The position numbers and the translations under genes were made by a program. A stretch of 64,000 nucleotides of DNA from Saccoglossus kowalevskii (Eukaryota > Hemichordata > Enteropneusta > Harrimaniidae): positions 223,205 through 287,204 of the forward strand of contig NW_003123420.1 in assembly GCF_000003605.2 (NCBI RefSeq). The letters run 5' to 3'. This document shows, in pieces, positions 46,715 to 59,198 of this stretch. Positions within the stretch are counted from its first letter, which is position 1; each line of letters begins with the position of its first letter. Below the pieces are notes generated by a model. That model saw only the letters and a program-made list of their open reading frames with translations, ran no database searches and had not been told where the DNA came from.

Positions 46715-49357
46715 ACATATTTATAAACTACGCCACCCGTCACGTAGGACATATGACGTAACAATGCCGTGGACTACCTGGATATAATATCACACAGGAA
46801 TACAACCATGGCAACGGGCAACTATGGGAAATCGTTGTATTTTAGGACGCATCGGTTGTCATCTTGGGATAGAGGGAATTCAGACTATCATAACAGCTGA
46901 TATTAGGTCCAAAGCTCATATGTTATTTGCACAGCAGAAAATATAGACTGACTGGTCATTGAGCAGTGACTGACATTTATGTAAATTTTCTCTATATGAA
47001 GTATCGCCGAGTATGTCGTCTATTTTTTAAATTTATTTATAGCACGTTCAAATATTTCCGATTTAAGGTGGGTTCGGAAGATGTTAGGGTCACGGTGTAT
47101 CTGTATGATATAGTTTGTATTCGAACCCGACGTCACTAACTACGATGACTGATTATATCAGACGTTCAGATACAAGCACACCTGTCGTCCTAGCAACAGA
47201 TATCCATGTGCCATAGCAGCAATCTCTTCGGGCATTGGTTGCCACATATTTAGTCATACGAACTAAAATTGCAACAATTGCATAATAATATTCTATTGCT
47301 AAATAAAACTGGTATTGAGAATTTCAACAAAATTATATACTGTATTTTGCAAAACTTTATTATGAAAAACCGAGGGTAAACGATTTGCTAACAGTGTTCA
47401 AGCACTCAATTAAAACCTACTGTCGAACCAGGTACTTCCCGATCTGAAACAATTTAAACATTTTTTCCAACCACAATCTAAATGTGTAGAACTTTTAAAT
47501 TGGAATTAATAACCCCTTGCCATTAAATTGTCAAATTATTAACACATCACAAAAAGACACGTTATATTTGTAACTATTTGTTTTGTTATGCTTTCACACT
47601 TTACAAATATCATCCCTAAAACAAGCCAAACACATTAAATGTGAGAACATGATGTTGTTTTTGTTAAAAATATTAAATATCAAGTAGATATCCTGAGTTG
47701 GTATACTGTAGATTATAGTCCTTAAGGCAAGCATACTTATAATGTAACCGATCTCCAAAGACACTGACTAACTGAGCGAGTGTCTATTATTTACACATCT
47801 AACTTAATTTAAGTGATTTTTTTAAATTTAAATTCATCAGTTAATTTCCCAATTACTCATGCACAGTCTGAAAATTTTTTGTTGTACATTAGTCGGGAAA
47901 ATGTATCACCTTTTCTTTTTAGTTTTGCTCAATTTCTTATGTTATTCAAAATCAGCAAGAAGGCTGGGAGGTACGCTGTGCGAGAGGGAGTGGTTGGAAT
48001 AGGGATGTTATTGACGCGACTGATAGGCTGGGAGGGGCTGGAATCAATTCAATTAAGGATTCCCATTAAAAAATCACATATATTTACTGACAAATTACAA
48101 AAAGTATATAAGCACGGTCGAACTCACGACCACGGCAAGGGGCATTGCTACAATGTAAGCAGACGTGCAGATCAGTAGGCTACCGACTCAAACAAGTCGA
48201 CTCCAAACAACTATCATATCCCTGATAGAATGGAAGAAGATAGTGAAGGCAGTGAAGAGACTGAAAATATACTTGACATGTTTTGCATACTTGGTTACAA
48301 ACGCCAGTCAAAATATATTTTCTCAACAAATATGCGGAATATTTGTTCTTTACTGCTCTGCAAATAACATTTGGTTTCTTGTCAACGCCTATTGAAGAAC
48401 GTGTGTTGTGTTTCAAATTGACTATTTTGCTCTGTTTTACGAGCGACCTTATAGGGAACTTATTAACCTGTTGAGTTAACCCCACAGATCTTGTCAAACA
48501 AGCCATCAAAATAAATCAATATCTACAGATCATACATATATATGTATTTTTATTATTTTATTTTAAATTGACGTTTCATAATCGTTTCGTTTTTAATTTT
48601 GATACCAGTACTATATGGTCTTTATTCACAGTAAAAGAGTGTATATTAAATGTAATAAAACGAGATCTAGTAAAAATAGAGCCAATACTCAATGGTTTTA
48701 TGAATGTGAAATGAAACCTAACAATATCTACTTGTTATTCTTAATGTAATAAAACCATTTACTTTAGATGATATTATGTCGCATTAGTGACAGTGTTTGA
48801 TTTCGAACGCAATTACCTAATTTGAAATTATACATGTTGTTAATTGCACGTTTGGCAATAAAATATGATTTGCAATATTGCTAAAAACAACTGTTCCTAA
48901 GGAGTGATTTATGTTTATCAGGTTTATCTTCTAAATTCAAAGCTCTGCGCGACATGAGGAATACCGTTCACCAGAGTCAACAGAATGTTGTCGTTTTAGA
49001 AACAAATGCATCCATTTAACGGTTTCTCAATTTTTTATATATTGAATACATTTTAGAAAATGATGAGTAATTATACTATATTTTCTTCAATATTTTGCCG
49101 TAAGATTCAACTTGGCATCAATCATAAGTTTATAAGGCAAACGACATAATTTATCCCAATTAAATGATACATTTGGAAACAGTTTTTAAAAAAATACCCT
49201 CACTTTTAGGTGGAGACAATTTTTCGAAATTAATAGCTGAGTGAATATTTTATTAACCGTCTTGAAATAGTAGGCAAATTTCCATCAATGATGGGATTAA
49301 CTGCAGGAGAAGTCCTAATCATACCTACACGTTCAATTTGCCATTCGTTTGGAATTT
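46715..49357. other. intergenic stretch with a SINE head
   Basis: No exon supported. The ORF at 47813-48178 runs antisense through the tRNA-like SINE head at 48116-48190 and is probably not coding. Confidence 0.4.
48116..48190 (-). repeat. tRNA-derived SINE head
   Basis: The minus strand reads GAGTCGGTAGCCTACTGATC, an A-box-like segment (tRNA consensus GGTAGCCTAGTGG). About 45 bases later comes GGTCGTGAGTTCGACC, a B box in T-arm context. The 75-base span equals a tRNA, but the acceptor stem and anticodon loop do not fold cleanly. The SINE body would extend towards lower coordinates, up to a few hundred bases. Confidence 0.55.
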
Positions 49358-49567
49358 CCGGAACGAGTGAAATGTGGGGTCAAGTTACTCCGTCTCGAAG
49401 TCGGGTATGTCCAAAGATAACAACGAGACTGAAATGAACTAATCAATAATTGACATCGAGAACCATACCATACGAACTAGGGTGTGGCATCAGATACATG
49501 TGCATAGTAATTACATGGCGTGTTTGTTTAGCCTCGATGCATGATACATCGGATCAGAGATAAATAG
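49358..49567 (+). repeat. duplicated block D, copy 1
   Basis: About 210 bp repeated at 52163-52392: GTGGGGTCAAGTTACTCCGT, GATAACAACGAGAC, AACTAGGGTGTGGCA, TTACATGGCGTGTTTG.TTAG, GATGCATGATACATC. It lies upstream of exon 1 of the first Pro-rich gene, whereas copy 2 is inside intron 1. Confidence 0.85.
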
Positions 49568-50161
49568 TTCAATCCAATATGCACGCTTAATTTGAAGTTC
49601 TCAAGGAATTACATCGAGAACACCAGGTCATCTTAAAAAGTTAGATGTCTTTCTCGACATATCTGCCCCTTTCTGCCATGATAACAATCGGAAACATAAA
49701 CAATATCAATTTCATCAAATTTTCTAAAAAAATAATATCATTGTGATTACTTCAAATGATTTCGCTAACAATTTCGTGGCAACCGATTGAAAGGTGTATC
49801 TATCATTAAAGTTGAATATGAAAGCCTCAATACACTGCATATAAGATTGGCATTTATTTTAATTGGTATATTGGTGTTCATTGTGAAATGAACACAGTTT
49901 TTAACTTGTTTGTTGGTTTTGTAAATAACTTTCGGCTTACCACATAATAAGCTTTAATTAATGAAAACGTCAATTGACATGGATGAAACAGAATAGTGTA
50001 TTTTTCAAGTTGGCATGAGGTAAATACAATTCTTTTATCAAACGTACCCTTGAACTATTGTGAAAGCTTTCTCCGTGCAAGTGTATAAAGGTGTCATTTT
50101 CATCAGTTTAGTATTCTTTTTATCACTATCATATTGTAAACAAGCAGCCTATCGGCTGAGA

Positions 50162-51008
50162 TAGCTCCGCTGTTAGCAATGCACATTTTAATTAAAGAAC
50201 TGAAGACATCATTAGAAAATGAACAATATGTATAGTATCAAAGCAATCGAACTTACAGTTTTTAACAAGAAGTCGAAAATATCACTTTCTATCAAAAATG
50301 ACCAAAATATTCACCAAAATTAGAGAATTGAAGATATCATCACGAAATGAACAAATCTGAGAAAGGTTTACATGTAGTATCTATATGTGTAATATGAAAG
50401 CAATTGAACTTTTGGTTTTTAACAAGAAGTCGAAAATATCACTTTTTACCAAAAATTACAAAAATATTCACCAAAATTAGAGAATTGAAGATATCATCAC
50501 GAAATGAAAAAATCTGAGAGAGGTCTACATGTAGCACCTATATATGTAATATCAAAGCAATCGGACTATTGGTTTTTTACAAGAAGTCGAAAATATCACT
50601 TTTTACCAAAATGACAAAAATATTCACCAAAATTAGAGAATTAAAGATATCATTACAAAATGAACAAATCTGAGAGAGGTCCACATGTAATACCTATATA
50701 TGTAATATCAAAGCAATTGCACTTGCATTTTTTAACAAGAAGTCGAAAATATCACTTTTTACCAAAAATGACAAAAATATTCACCAAAATTAGAGAATTG
50801 AAGATATCAACATGAAATAAATAAACCTAAGAGAGGTCTACCCAAGGTACATATACACCAAGTATCAAAGCATTCAGGCTTGTAGTTTTCAAGAAGAAGT
50901 CGAAAAAGTAAAACATTGACACGGACGACGGACGACGGACGACGACGGACGACGACGGACAATCACTCATATGATAAGCTCCGCTCGACAAAGTCGACAG
51001 CGGAGCTA
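50162..51008. mobile_element. non-autonomous TIR element with internal 157-bp repeats
   Basis: Bounded by TAGCTCCGCTGT (50162-50173) and its exact reverse complement ACAGCGGAGCTA (50997-51008), so TA may be the target duplication as in Tc1/mariner-like MITEs. Inside are four and a fraction tandem 157-bp units (phase marker AGTCGAAAAT or AGTCGAAAAA at 50271, 50428, 50585, 50741 and 50898). A GACGGACGAC run follows (50927-50960), then a terminal hairpin (AGCTCCGCT...AGCGGAGCT, 50977-51007). No transposase is encoded. The 847-bp length comes mostly from the tandem array. Confidence 0.8.
50200..50905 (+). repeat. 157-bp tandem repeat array (about 4.5 units)
   Basis: Units share ACAAGAAGTCGAAAATATCA, AAAATATTCACCAAAATTAG, AGAATTGAAGATATCAT and a CTACATGTAG-type segment. 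The spacing is 157, 157, 156 and 157 bp. Divergence between units is modest, so expansion is more recent than most repeats here. Confidence 0.95.
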
Positions 51009-51735
51009 AAAAGCGTACCGTAAATTGATATGTTATCATTGTGATCATAAATTAAGTTATTTTGCTAAGAACCTTATTACTGTGTATCCTTACTTCTACG
51101 TATCATTCTAATGCGGTCTGATTATTTGTACCATTCCAGAAATTGGACGGCTGATGTCATCAACTTGTTAATCGGCAAGAACATAATTTTACCAACGAAA
51201 TACATTTGACTTTTTACTGTGAATACTATGTGAGGCACAACACATTTCCTAAAACTAATACTGTTACATTGAACACATTGAGAACTAAGAAATAGTATGG
51301 AATAACAAAACGATGTTAGAATTATTTATGAAGATAATATAAAATAATAAAAAATAATATGTAACAGGACAGTCAGATATACCTTTATGATTATACATGG
51401 AATTTATTTGATAACATTTTCCATTCACGCCGTATTAGCATACTTATAATGTACGTCAAATGTCGTATAATTAATCATTATATAATTATGTGAATATTAT
51501 CGATCACAGGTGAGGGAAATGTATGTATCAAGCGCCCTCCGCGAATCATATAACAAATGACCTTACGTTTTTGTTTGAACTCTGCTTCAAAGATTAACTC
51601 ATTCTAATCATTGACTCATACCGGGTGTGGACGGAAAATTAGAATCATTCAATTTTACGTCTCCCTGTCACCCTCGCACACAAAAGTCTTACAACCGTAC
51701 GTAATTATTATCTCGTCGTATTTCGCCACAATAAG
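51009..51735. other. upstream region of the first Pro-rich gene
   Basis: Should contain its promoter. I see no TATA box or other motif at a convincing distance. AT-rich, with a CTCCGCGAATCATAT patch near 51537. Confidence 0.35.
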
Positions 51736-54700
51736 ATGCGCCGAGGACGAAGATTCGGACCGGGACCCGGGCCCGGGCCGGGACCGAGACCAGGACCAGG
51801 ACCTGTAAGTATATGACCATGTTTTGTATTGAAAGACTATTATGTAAAAAAGTAAAAAAAAACAAAAAAAAACGTGTGCTATTCATGCACGTAAATTGTA
51901 TACCCGAGTTAAAAATACCCTGAAACGATTGACAAACGATCGACATTCACAACAACAACAACAAACAAACTTGGTCATATCAACGAGAGCACGATAAGAA
52001 ATCGATAAGTATTATACAAAATAAGAATTCTAAAACGCATTACGTATACAATTAATAAATGTGCAGACAGTTGAGCACTTGTAGGTCGTCACATCTCTTT
52101 GCCAATGATCCGTGTTTCAAATGTCCGCTTCAATTGAAATGATGATTTGTTTGCCATGGATTGCCGGAGCGAGTTAAATATGGGGTCAAGTAACTCCGTC
52201 TCGGAGTCGGGTATGTATAGGCCACCCCTGATGCGACCACAGATAACAACGAGACAGAAATGAACTACTCAATAATTGACAGCAACAACCATGCCAAACG
52301 AACTAGGGTGTGGCAGCAAACACGTGTTGCACATTAATTACATGGCGTGTTTGCTTAGCCTCGGTGCATGATACATCATGACATAGATAAGTAATCCCAA
52401 ATAGGCTATGTTCCGCTTCGGTCGAGATCTCGCGAGGTCGTAAAATTTTCCTAGATAGAATTATACACAATTCGACACTTCACATCTATTTATGTTTATA
52501 TACAATAGATCACCGGCTCAAATGTATACATAACTGCAGCGTAATTTGAAAATAGAAATGATGTTACAAAATAAAGATTTCTTCTAATTAACAAAAACAA
52601 TGTTAATACTTCTACATGCTGTCAGCTTTACACGCATTTTAACTGATTTCATTTTCCGCATGTTTTTTATAGAAAGGTCGATATATATTTATTATATATA
52701 AATTGACGAATTTTAATTATTTTTTGGCTAAGTAGTCTAAGACGGACAGAGCACGTTTGTTTGCAGTATGCCTGTTATAGCTATATCATATAGTGCATTT
52801 AAACTGACACTGCAGTGTACGGATAAGAACATGTTCCAGGAAGAACAGTTATGTACGCCGGTTAGCTATTTAGGATATAATACTCAGATATATAACAAGT
52901 GTTCGTATATGTTTCACCATGTTGTTTTTCCACGGTAACTGTACACTACCACCCTCCTAAGCGTTTGTAAATGCCGTGACAACACCTTTTCTTGCTATGT
53001 TCCACGAAGTCGACGTCTCTTGGCGCGCGACTGTACGCCCGGGTATGCATCAGTGAGCATTTTTAATAATTCACACCGAAAAAGTGCGGCCCAAAAATTA
53101 TATATACCAGTCTGCTGCCTTCATCTTGCCAGTGGTTCATGTGACGTCATTGCCGGATGTGATGTGTCTTCCGTTTCCATGGCGACTCTTAAAATGATGA
53201 GTTCTATTGAACCAACAGCGGTTAAGCATCAATAATATATGACCGTGACAGGCACGGTTCAATTTAAAAAGAAAAAAAAGGACATGTATTCTCTATTGCC
53301 TCCAGCGAAACGTTCAGAAAACTAGGAAATGTGTAATCGTCACGCCGATTTATTCTCACCAGCCTCTAACTCCAACTTTGTTTTCACTGCAGTCGACTAC
53401 TCAACCGTAAAGTAAGGTGAAACGTTTGGCTTTCAATCTGATTAAACTATTATTTATGTATTGAATCAGTTAGATATCCACCGCAGCTGGGGTGCCTTCT
53501 TCAACTATGAGTTGAATAATGATTCGCTTGGAGGGATGGATTGTAACCAAATTAGAATTAGTATTTATTTATTAGTTTACTTTTTCTCACGTTTTTTTTT
53601 TTTTTTTTAATTTTCATTTATAGTTACGAGTGCGCACAACCCACAACTGATCAATCGGCTGCCCATGCGTTGTCTGATTGGGTTGACAGTACTAGTATGC
53701 GTTTCGAAAACATGTAGTTCTGTGCACTGCGAGATCCCGCGTTATGCGTGAAATCGAACGTAAAAACGGGACAAACAAAGGTCATAGCGTCGTAGTGGCG
53801 ACAAACATCGCGTGGGATTCGACAAACGCGAAAGTATTTTGAGGTATATTTCTACGCGTAATAATGTGCTGAACACATTTGATGATTGTCAATTTCGATG
53901 AAGTAATGGTATTCAAACGCAATATTCTCCTATCAAAGATTGGCCTTCGAATGTGAGCTACGAATTAATGAAATTCGAGTTCAAAATCAAATCGTTCGAT
54001 TATTGGGCAGACGTTCTTTCACGCAACTCGCGAGATCTCGCAGTTTACTGGAAAATCACCTATTAGTTTATTTTATATGCATATCTGACACTTGTCTTCT
54101 TATGTGTGTCATATAGAGACGTGGTCCTAGGCACCCAGTGGCAACGGGGCTCGTGGTGGGAGCAGCTGCAGGGGCAGTCGCATCGAGTTCGAAGAAGAGG
54201 TCTGAGCCCGAGACAACGACCATAATAACCACAGTCCCTGCCCCAGAACAACCACCGCCACCACAACCACAGCCGACAACAACCACCAATGTTATAATTA
54301 TAAAGGTGCGTTCAAGTTTGTACTAATACCTAGAAATACTAATTTACTTTAATGCAAAGACATTTTGTAACCCCGTTGAAGGATTGCACTATTTTAGAAA
54401 GCGATTTCTCATGACAAAACACCACAGTGGTGTTGTATACGCAAAATGACTGAATCCTTAAAGGTGCTTTTTTTATACATTGAAAGAGCTAGAATATAGT
54501 GTATCAGTTTTTGAGAATAACTTTGTATGATTTATAGTCAAACAATTATGTTTTAGTAGCGCTTGGCCCGGACGCGTACATTTTAAGCACATGCGCATTA
54601 GAGTTTTGAGTATTGCTTCGAGTATTACTAGGGAAAAAATCAAGGATTTTATTTTACGATATTTTTAATTAAGATGCATTTTTAAATAATATTGGAAGAC

Positions 54701-55604
54701 CACAAGGTTCTCAAATTTTCTTGAAAGCATGTGATGAGTGTAAATATCATGGAATGCGTTTCAAAACTTATTAATTTAAAAAAAAAAATACAAACATATA
54801 TTCATATATTCATATATATATACATGTACTAAAGTCTCTGCGATACATCCCCCGTATCTAAGCCGACGTATAGGAACTGAATGATTATGTCGCCAACTTT
54901 GTTTACTCTGGATACTTTAAACGTGTTTTTATCATAATTTTAGGAAAAAAAGAGCGATGAAAGCAGCAGTAGTAGCAGCAGTGATGATGAAGGTAATAAC
55001 ATTTCGCGCTGCACATATTCGGTGTTTTTTCGACTCGCTTCTTTGAAAATTGGGTTTCTAGAATTCCCTCAAACCCATGATTATACTGCATAACTCAGCA
55101 TATTCAATGTTTTACATTACAGACCACAAGAAGGATAAAACAACAAAGGCAACAGCAGCTGCTGCAACAAACCCACCACCACCGCAACAACAACCTGTTG
55201 GCGCACCGCCGGCGGGATACTATTATCCGCCACCACCAAATCAACCATACGCGGGATACCAACAACCACCCCAGCAAGGTTATGGTCAGCCATATTATCC
55301 GTATGGTTATCCTCCCCCTCCACAACAACCAGGGGCACCCCCTCAGCAACAACCTGGTGTATACCCACCACCACAACCCGGGGTGCCTCCGCCAGGAACA
55401 GGAAGCGTTACAACCGCAAATCAACAGCAGCCTCAACCCAGTTACCCAGCGTATCCCCAGTACCCTTATCAGCATCCACAGGGACAATACCCACCACCAC
55501 CAGCGGCTCCACCAGGGTACCAGTATCAACCACCGCCACCACAGACGAACACCACATCGTCAGTGGCAACAGCATACCCAATTTCATCAGAAAGACGGTC
55601 GTAA
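51736..55604 (+). CDS. four-exon glycine-zipper / Pro-rich protein, paralogue A
   Basis: Exons: 51736-51804, 54117-54305, 54944-54992, 55123-55604; all introns are GT-AG, phases 0, 0, 1. The predicted product has 262 residues. Residues 1-23 are basic then GP-repeats (MRRGRRFGPGPGP). Residues 24-86 include RRGPRHPVATGLVVGAAAGA, with a GxxxGxxxG zipper at Gly34, Gly38 and Gly42, then Pro/Thr-rich sequence. Residues 87-103 are an acidic Ser run (SSSSSSSDDED). Residues 104-262 are Pro/Gln/Tyr-rich with YYYPPPP, YGQPYYPYGYPPPP and a PPGY (PPxY, 55509-55520). The start is chosen by paralogy with gene B. Glycine zippers usually pack in membranes and PPxY motifs bind WW domains; a membrane-linked adaptor is inferred. 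I do not recognise the family. Intron 1 is 2.3 kb and contains block D copy 2. Confidence 0.8.
52163..52392 (+). repeat. duplicated block D, copy 2 (in intron 1 of paralogue A)
   Basis: Second copy of the 49358-49567 block, same orientation, with a 20-base extra stretch (GGCCACCCCTGATGCGACCA) after the GTCGGGTATGT part. Confidence 0.85.
52423..52436. promoter_or_regulatory. TCTCGCGAG motif (and inverted copy at 54027)
   Basis: CGAGATCTCGCGAG here is the exact reverse complement of CTCGCGAGATCTCG at 54027-54040, both in intron 1 of paralogue A. TCTCGCGAGA is a known promoter motif in vertebrates; its role in this organism is unknown. Confidence 0.35.
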
Positions 55605-55751
55605 ATTATTATCGAATTTCAGGTTATCACGTTTATAATAACAGATCTATCATTATCATTAATATTTTTCATGGGACTGTCGCTATGTACTCATACTACG
55701 CGTTTCTATGCGACCTCAATGAAATTAATATGTACAACCAGAAAAAAATGC

Positions 55752-55757
55752 AATAAA
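55752..55757 (+). terminator. probable poly(A) signal of paralogue A
   Basis: AATAAA 148 bp after the stop codon, in an AT-rich 3' flank. Confidence 0.55.
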
Positions 55758-58018
55758 CTATGATTAATGTATTATTTCTGTCACAATCATTCTCACTACT
55801 AAATTAAAAGGCATTATTTTTTCCATATTTTAATAAAATACTGAGCCAACATAACCGTCATTAAAATGTTATTGTTACGCATAACAATATTACTTGCATT
55901 TATGCCATGTTATATGACCCATCACTTCGTGTGTCCATTTAATATCATAAACATAATTTGGGTTATATATTAAATAGATTAAAAAGGCCGCTCGTGGCGT
56001 TTTAACCTCCAGACATATCAGCAAGATGAGATTTAAAATATTAGCGTTATCGTCACTGATCTGAAAATAGATGATATTCCCGGAACGACAAATTTGAAAA
56101 AGCATTTTATATTTATATGACGTAAAAACATCATTATATGTGAATTATAATTTCTGCTGTATGTGTAATTGTTGGTGTAGTAGTCGTTTAGTAATTATGT
56201 TACATTGGTATATATAAGATTGAAGTCCGTGCATATTAATTACCTATTTGATATAATAAATTAGCTCATACTGCGCTTTGAAATTAACCACTAACTTGGC
56301 TACTATAGGGCTGTATAGTCCGTAAATATTAATTACCCAGTTTGCATAATAGTTAGCCAATCGTAGACGTCGTCATTGATGTCTGGCGAATCATTTAACA
56401 TATTTACAAATCTAATTTGGTACACTAACAATGCTGTTGCTCTGGTATAAACCGTGTCCCACTGATGTCACTGGTATTTTTCAATCACCTATATTTTCTG
56501 ATAACACCATTATGTTAAAGAAAATATCAATCTTGAAATTCATAAGAAAAAAAACGAAGAAATTCAAAAGATTACTGGTTGGTAGTATAACAGTGATATA
56601 AATATATGTGTAGAGAATGTAAAAGAATTTGACTATAAGGCGAATGATTGGTGCATTTCATACAAGACGGACCAACACCCATGTGTTTCGCCCCAACATG
56701 CAACAATTATGCTATTACACCCCAAGTGGGAGATGTTGAAGTTACAGATCAATTCCAACGGTATATATGTTCAGTGTAGTTACACCCATATATTCTCCAA
56801 CGTTAATTCTCATAAACTACACTGTAAACGCATAGTTTTGGTGGGTATTGTATCATATTTGTCATTGAGATATAAACATAATGACAATGAAGTACATTTT
56901 GCTTGTCGATGTCTATTTTTGTCTTGTGTGGATTTAGTTCTAAAGAAAACGAAGCTATATAGGCTATCATGTTGCTTGAATATTTTGGTAAAACAATGTT
57001 TTGTTCTTCTTGAAAGTCATCAATCCAATTGCTTTTTATAGTTTGTATGTAGGCATCCTAAGTTAGTTCCTATACTTTGTGTGACAATACCTTCAAATGA
57101 GAACGTGGACATCACTGCACAGGCTCAAATAAAACCTATTTTGTTGTCAAAGTTGAGAACTCAAACTTTGCTTGTCAAAAGTATTATATATTATTTCAGA
57201 ACATCCTGAACCTGATGTTGCCCCTGGGGATATCCTTGTTTTTGTGTAGATGTATAAACTATACCATCACTGCCTTTAACACCAATACCAGCTTTGACGT
57301 TTATTTATGAATTTGATAATCCACAGTACAAGTTATCTAATATAATTTTGCCAGTAATGATATTTAAAAAAAGGATATTTTCTATGGTATCCCCAATTTT
57401 TAATTAGAAAAGTTATAAAAGTTGAACTGAAAGTACAATAATTTAAATATTGATAATATTCCTTTACATGGCTGATTTACAGTGATTACAACTTTCCCAA
57501 TTTTATTTGTACTGTATTTCTTGTCACATTGGGCGAACAATACCTAGGCATGCATTGGTGCAGTCATACATATAGTTGGATTTTCTTGTTTATTGGACCT
57601 GAATAATGTATGGTTATCTCGTTGATATGCATGGATACCTTAAAGCTTAAATAGTCCCAATGCTGTGTAAGAACACCGGAAGCAATTGTCAGATTCCAAG
57701 CTACCAGTTCTTGGTTCTTGGCTGAAATGAACATTAATTAAATCATTTCTCAAAGTAATTCTCATGACCCAAGTTGTCACGAACCTTTGAATTTCGCATG
57801 CATTACAATGTATATATACAATTGTTATACCACTACACACAGCCATTAAGTATACACTTGTTTGAAAAAAAGAATACATAGACATAATGATATAAATAAA
57901 GTTTCAAATAAATTGTACTTCTTGAGAATAAAACTGTAAAATAAGGAAGGTCTCGTATGAACCTACCATTATAATGACGGTTTATTAATTTGCACTAACA
58001 TAGCTGTAAGTTGGTCCA
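55758..58018. other. intergenic stretch between the two paralogues
   Basis: Contains a direct repeat at 56226-56355. From 56500 to 57250 there is a patch that might be decayed retroelement sequence (SDNTIM and similar), but the frame cannot be followed. No exon supported. Confidence 0.35.
56226..56355 (+). repeat. direct repeat pair, 95 bp apart
   Basis: AGTCCGTGCATATTAATTAC near 56225 and AGTCCGTAAATATTAATTAC near 56318 open related stretches that continue with C.ATTTG.ATA and TTAGC. Confidence 0.75.
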
Positions 58019-58019
58019 T

Positions 58020-58278
58020 AGCTCTTCTTGTGTCGGTCTTTAGTCTTTGTGATGGTATTTAACCATTTCGGTTACATTTGGTGCCATTAAATTTGCTAAT
58101 TTCAGACATTAGGATTTCTAGGACAAAGAAGAACCATGGCTCCTTCCATAGACTTGCCTAACACAACGCAAATACGCAAATGACGCAAATAAAAGTCTGG
58201 AAATAACAAATTTAATGACACGAAATGTATCAGAAATTTCTAAAATATCACCACAAAGACCGACACAAGAAGAGATAT
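58020..58278. mobile_element. foldback MITE-like element, about 90-bp arms
   Basis: The outer 20 bp, CTCTTCTTGTGTCGGTCTTT (58022), and AAAGACCGACACAAGAAGAG at the right end are exact inverted copies. Pairing continues inward imperfectly (GGTGCCATTAAATTTGCTAA against AACAAATTTAATGACACGAA). The central unpaired part is about 75 bases. No coding content. The structure is that of a MITE able to form a long hairpin. Confidence 0.85.
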
Positions 58279-59198
58279 GAACCCACGGCTAGTACTAGCA
58301 GTGATTCGCTGATTTTTATTAAACGTTTGAGTTAATAATATTTTAGAATAATATGAAACTAAATCTTCAAACCCAACTGTATGGGGGCGTTCGGGTCTTA
58401 TCTTTCGGCCCCTAATGTTTACGCCAGATTCAGGAAAAGGTTTCGTGTGGGATGTAAAGTGGAATCTTGCAATTAAGTATAAGACTAACTCAAAATTGGA
58501 AAACTTGGACCCGAAGACTTGTGCTTAGCTTGCACGCAACATATACTGCCTACTCTGGGGTAAATATGCCAAGCAGAAATATACGCGAACGTGAAGGTCG
58601 GGCAGTGCTATATTTGAAAACATATATGGCGCCGACTCTACGAGTGAAAGTGCCATGACGTAGCCAAGCAGTGATGATGTCATGGTCACGAGAGACATTA
58701 TTGAAGCTCACGTGTTTTGAAAGAAAAAAAAAATGGTTGGGTGACGTTTAAGGAAGTCAGAAACAAGCGATAGTAAGAATTATTGGAACAGTACAAATGC
58801 GACATTGGAAGGCTTGGTCAGGTCAATGTAGGTAACATGAAATAGAGACAGACGTCTCGAAGAAGGACTAGTACGACACCTGCAAGAACGAGCTGAGGCG
58901 TTGACGGATGAAATCACATAGTAAAAACAGAGAACGTTAAATTGCAACTGTATAGCCGTGAGTCTGAGTACAATTTACGTTTCAGGGGAATCTAAAGGAG
59001 AATATTGCGTTAAAATCGTAAATGGTCTGATTCGGGGAAAATTCGAAATGCCGCTCAAGATGAAATCGCCCACCACCTGGGATGGGAATCAAAGCTCAGG
59101 CACTAATGATTTTTTTTCCCGCGACCAGCAATAATGTTACGTTGTTTCGAGCGCATTGGACAGTTTTAAAAGACGATAGTTTGTGTAAGCTTGTAACA

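Noticed and set aside
48116-48190. A functional tRNA gene
   Set aside because: A and B boxes are present, but the acceptor stem and anticodon arm do not pair, so a SINE head fits better.
50200-50905. Regularly spaced repeats resembling a CRISPR array
   Set aside because: The unit is a 157-bp head-to-tail tandem repeat with no unique spacers, in a eukaryotic genome, inside a TIR element.
55104-55638. Open frames on the other strand and in another frame over exon 4 of paralogue A
   Set aside because: Pro-rich CCN codons give long antisense and shifted frames. The phase-compatible splicing and paralogy fix the true frame.
56500-57250. A further reverse transcriptase fossil on the plus strand
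   Set aside because: A few words such as SDNTIM look RT-like, but no second motif follows at the right distance in any frame.
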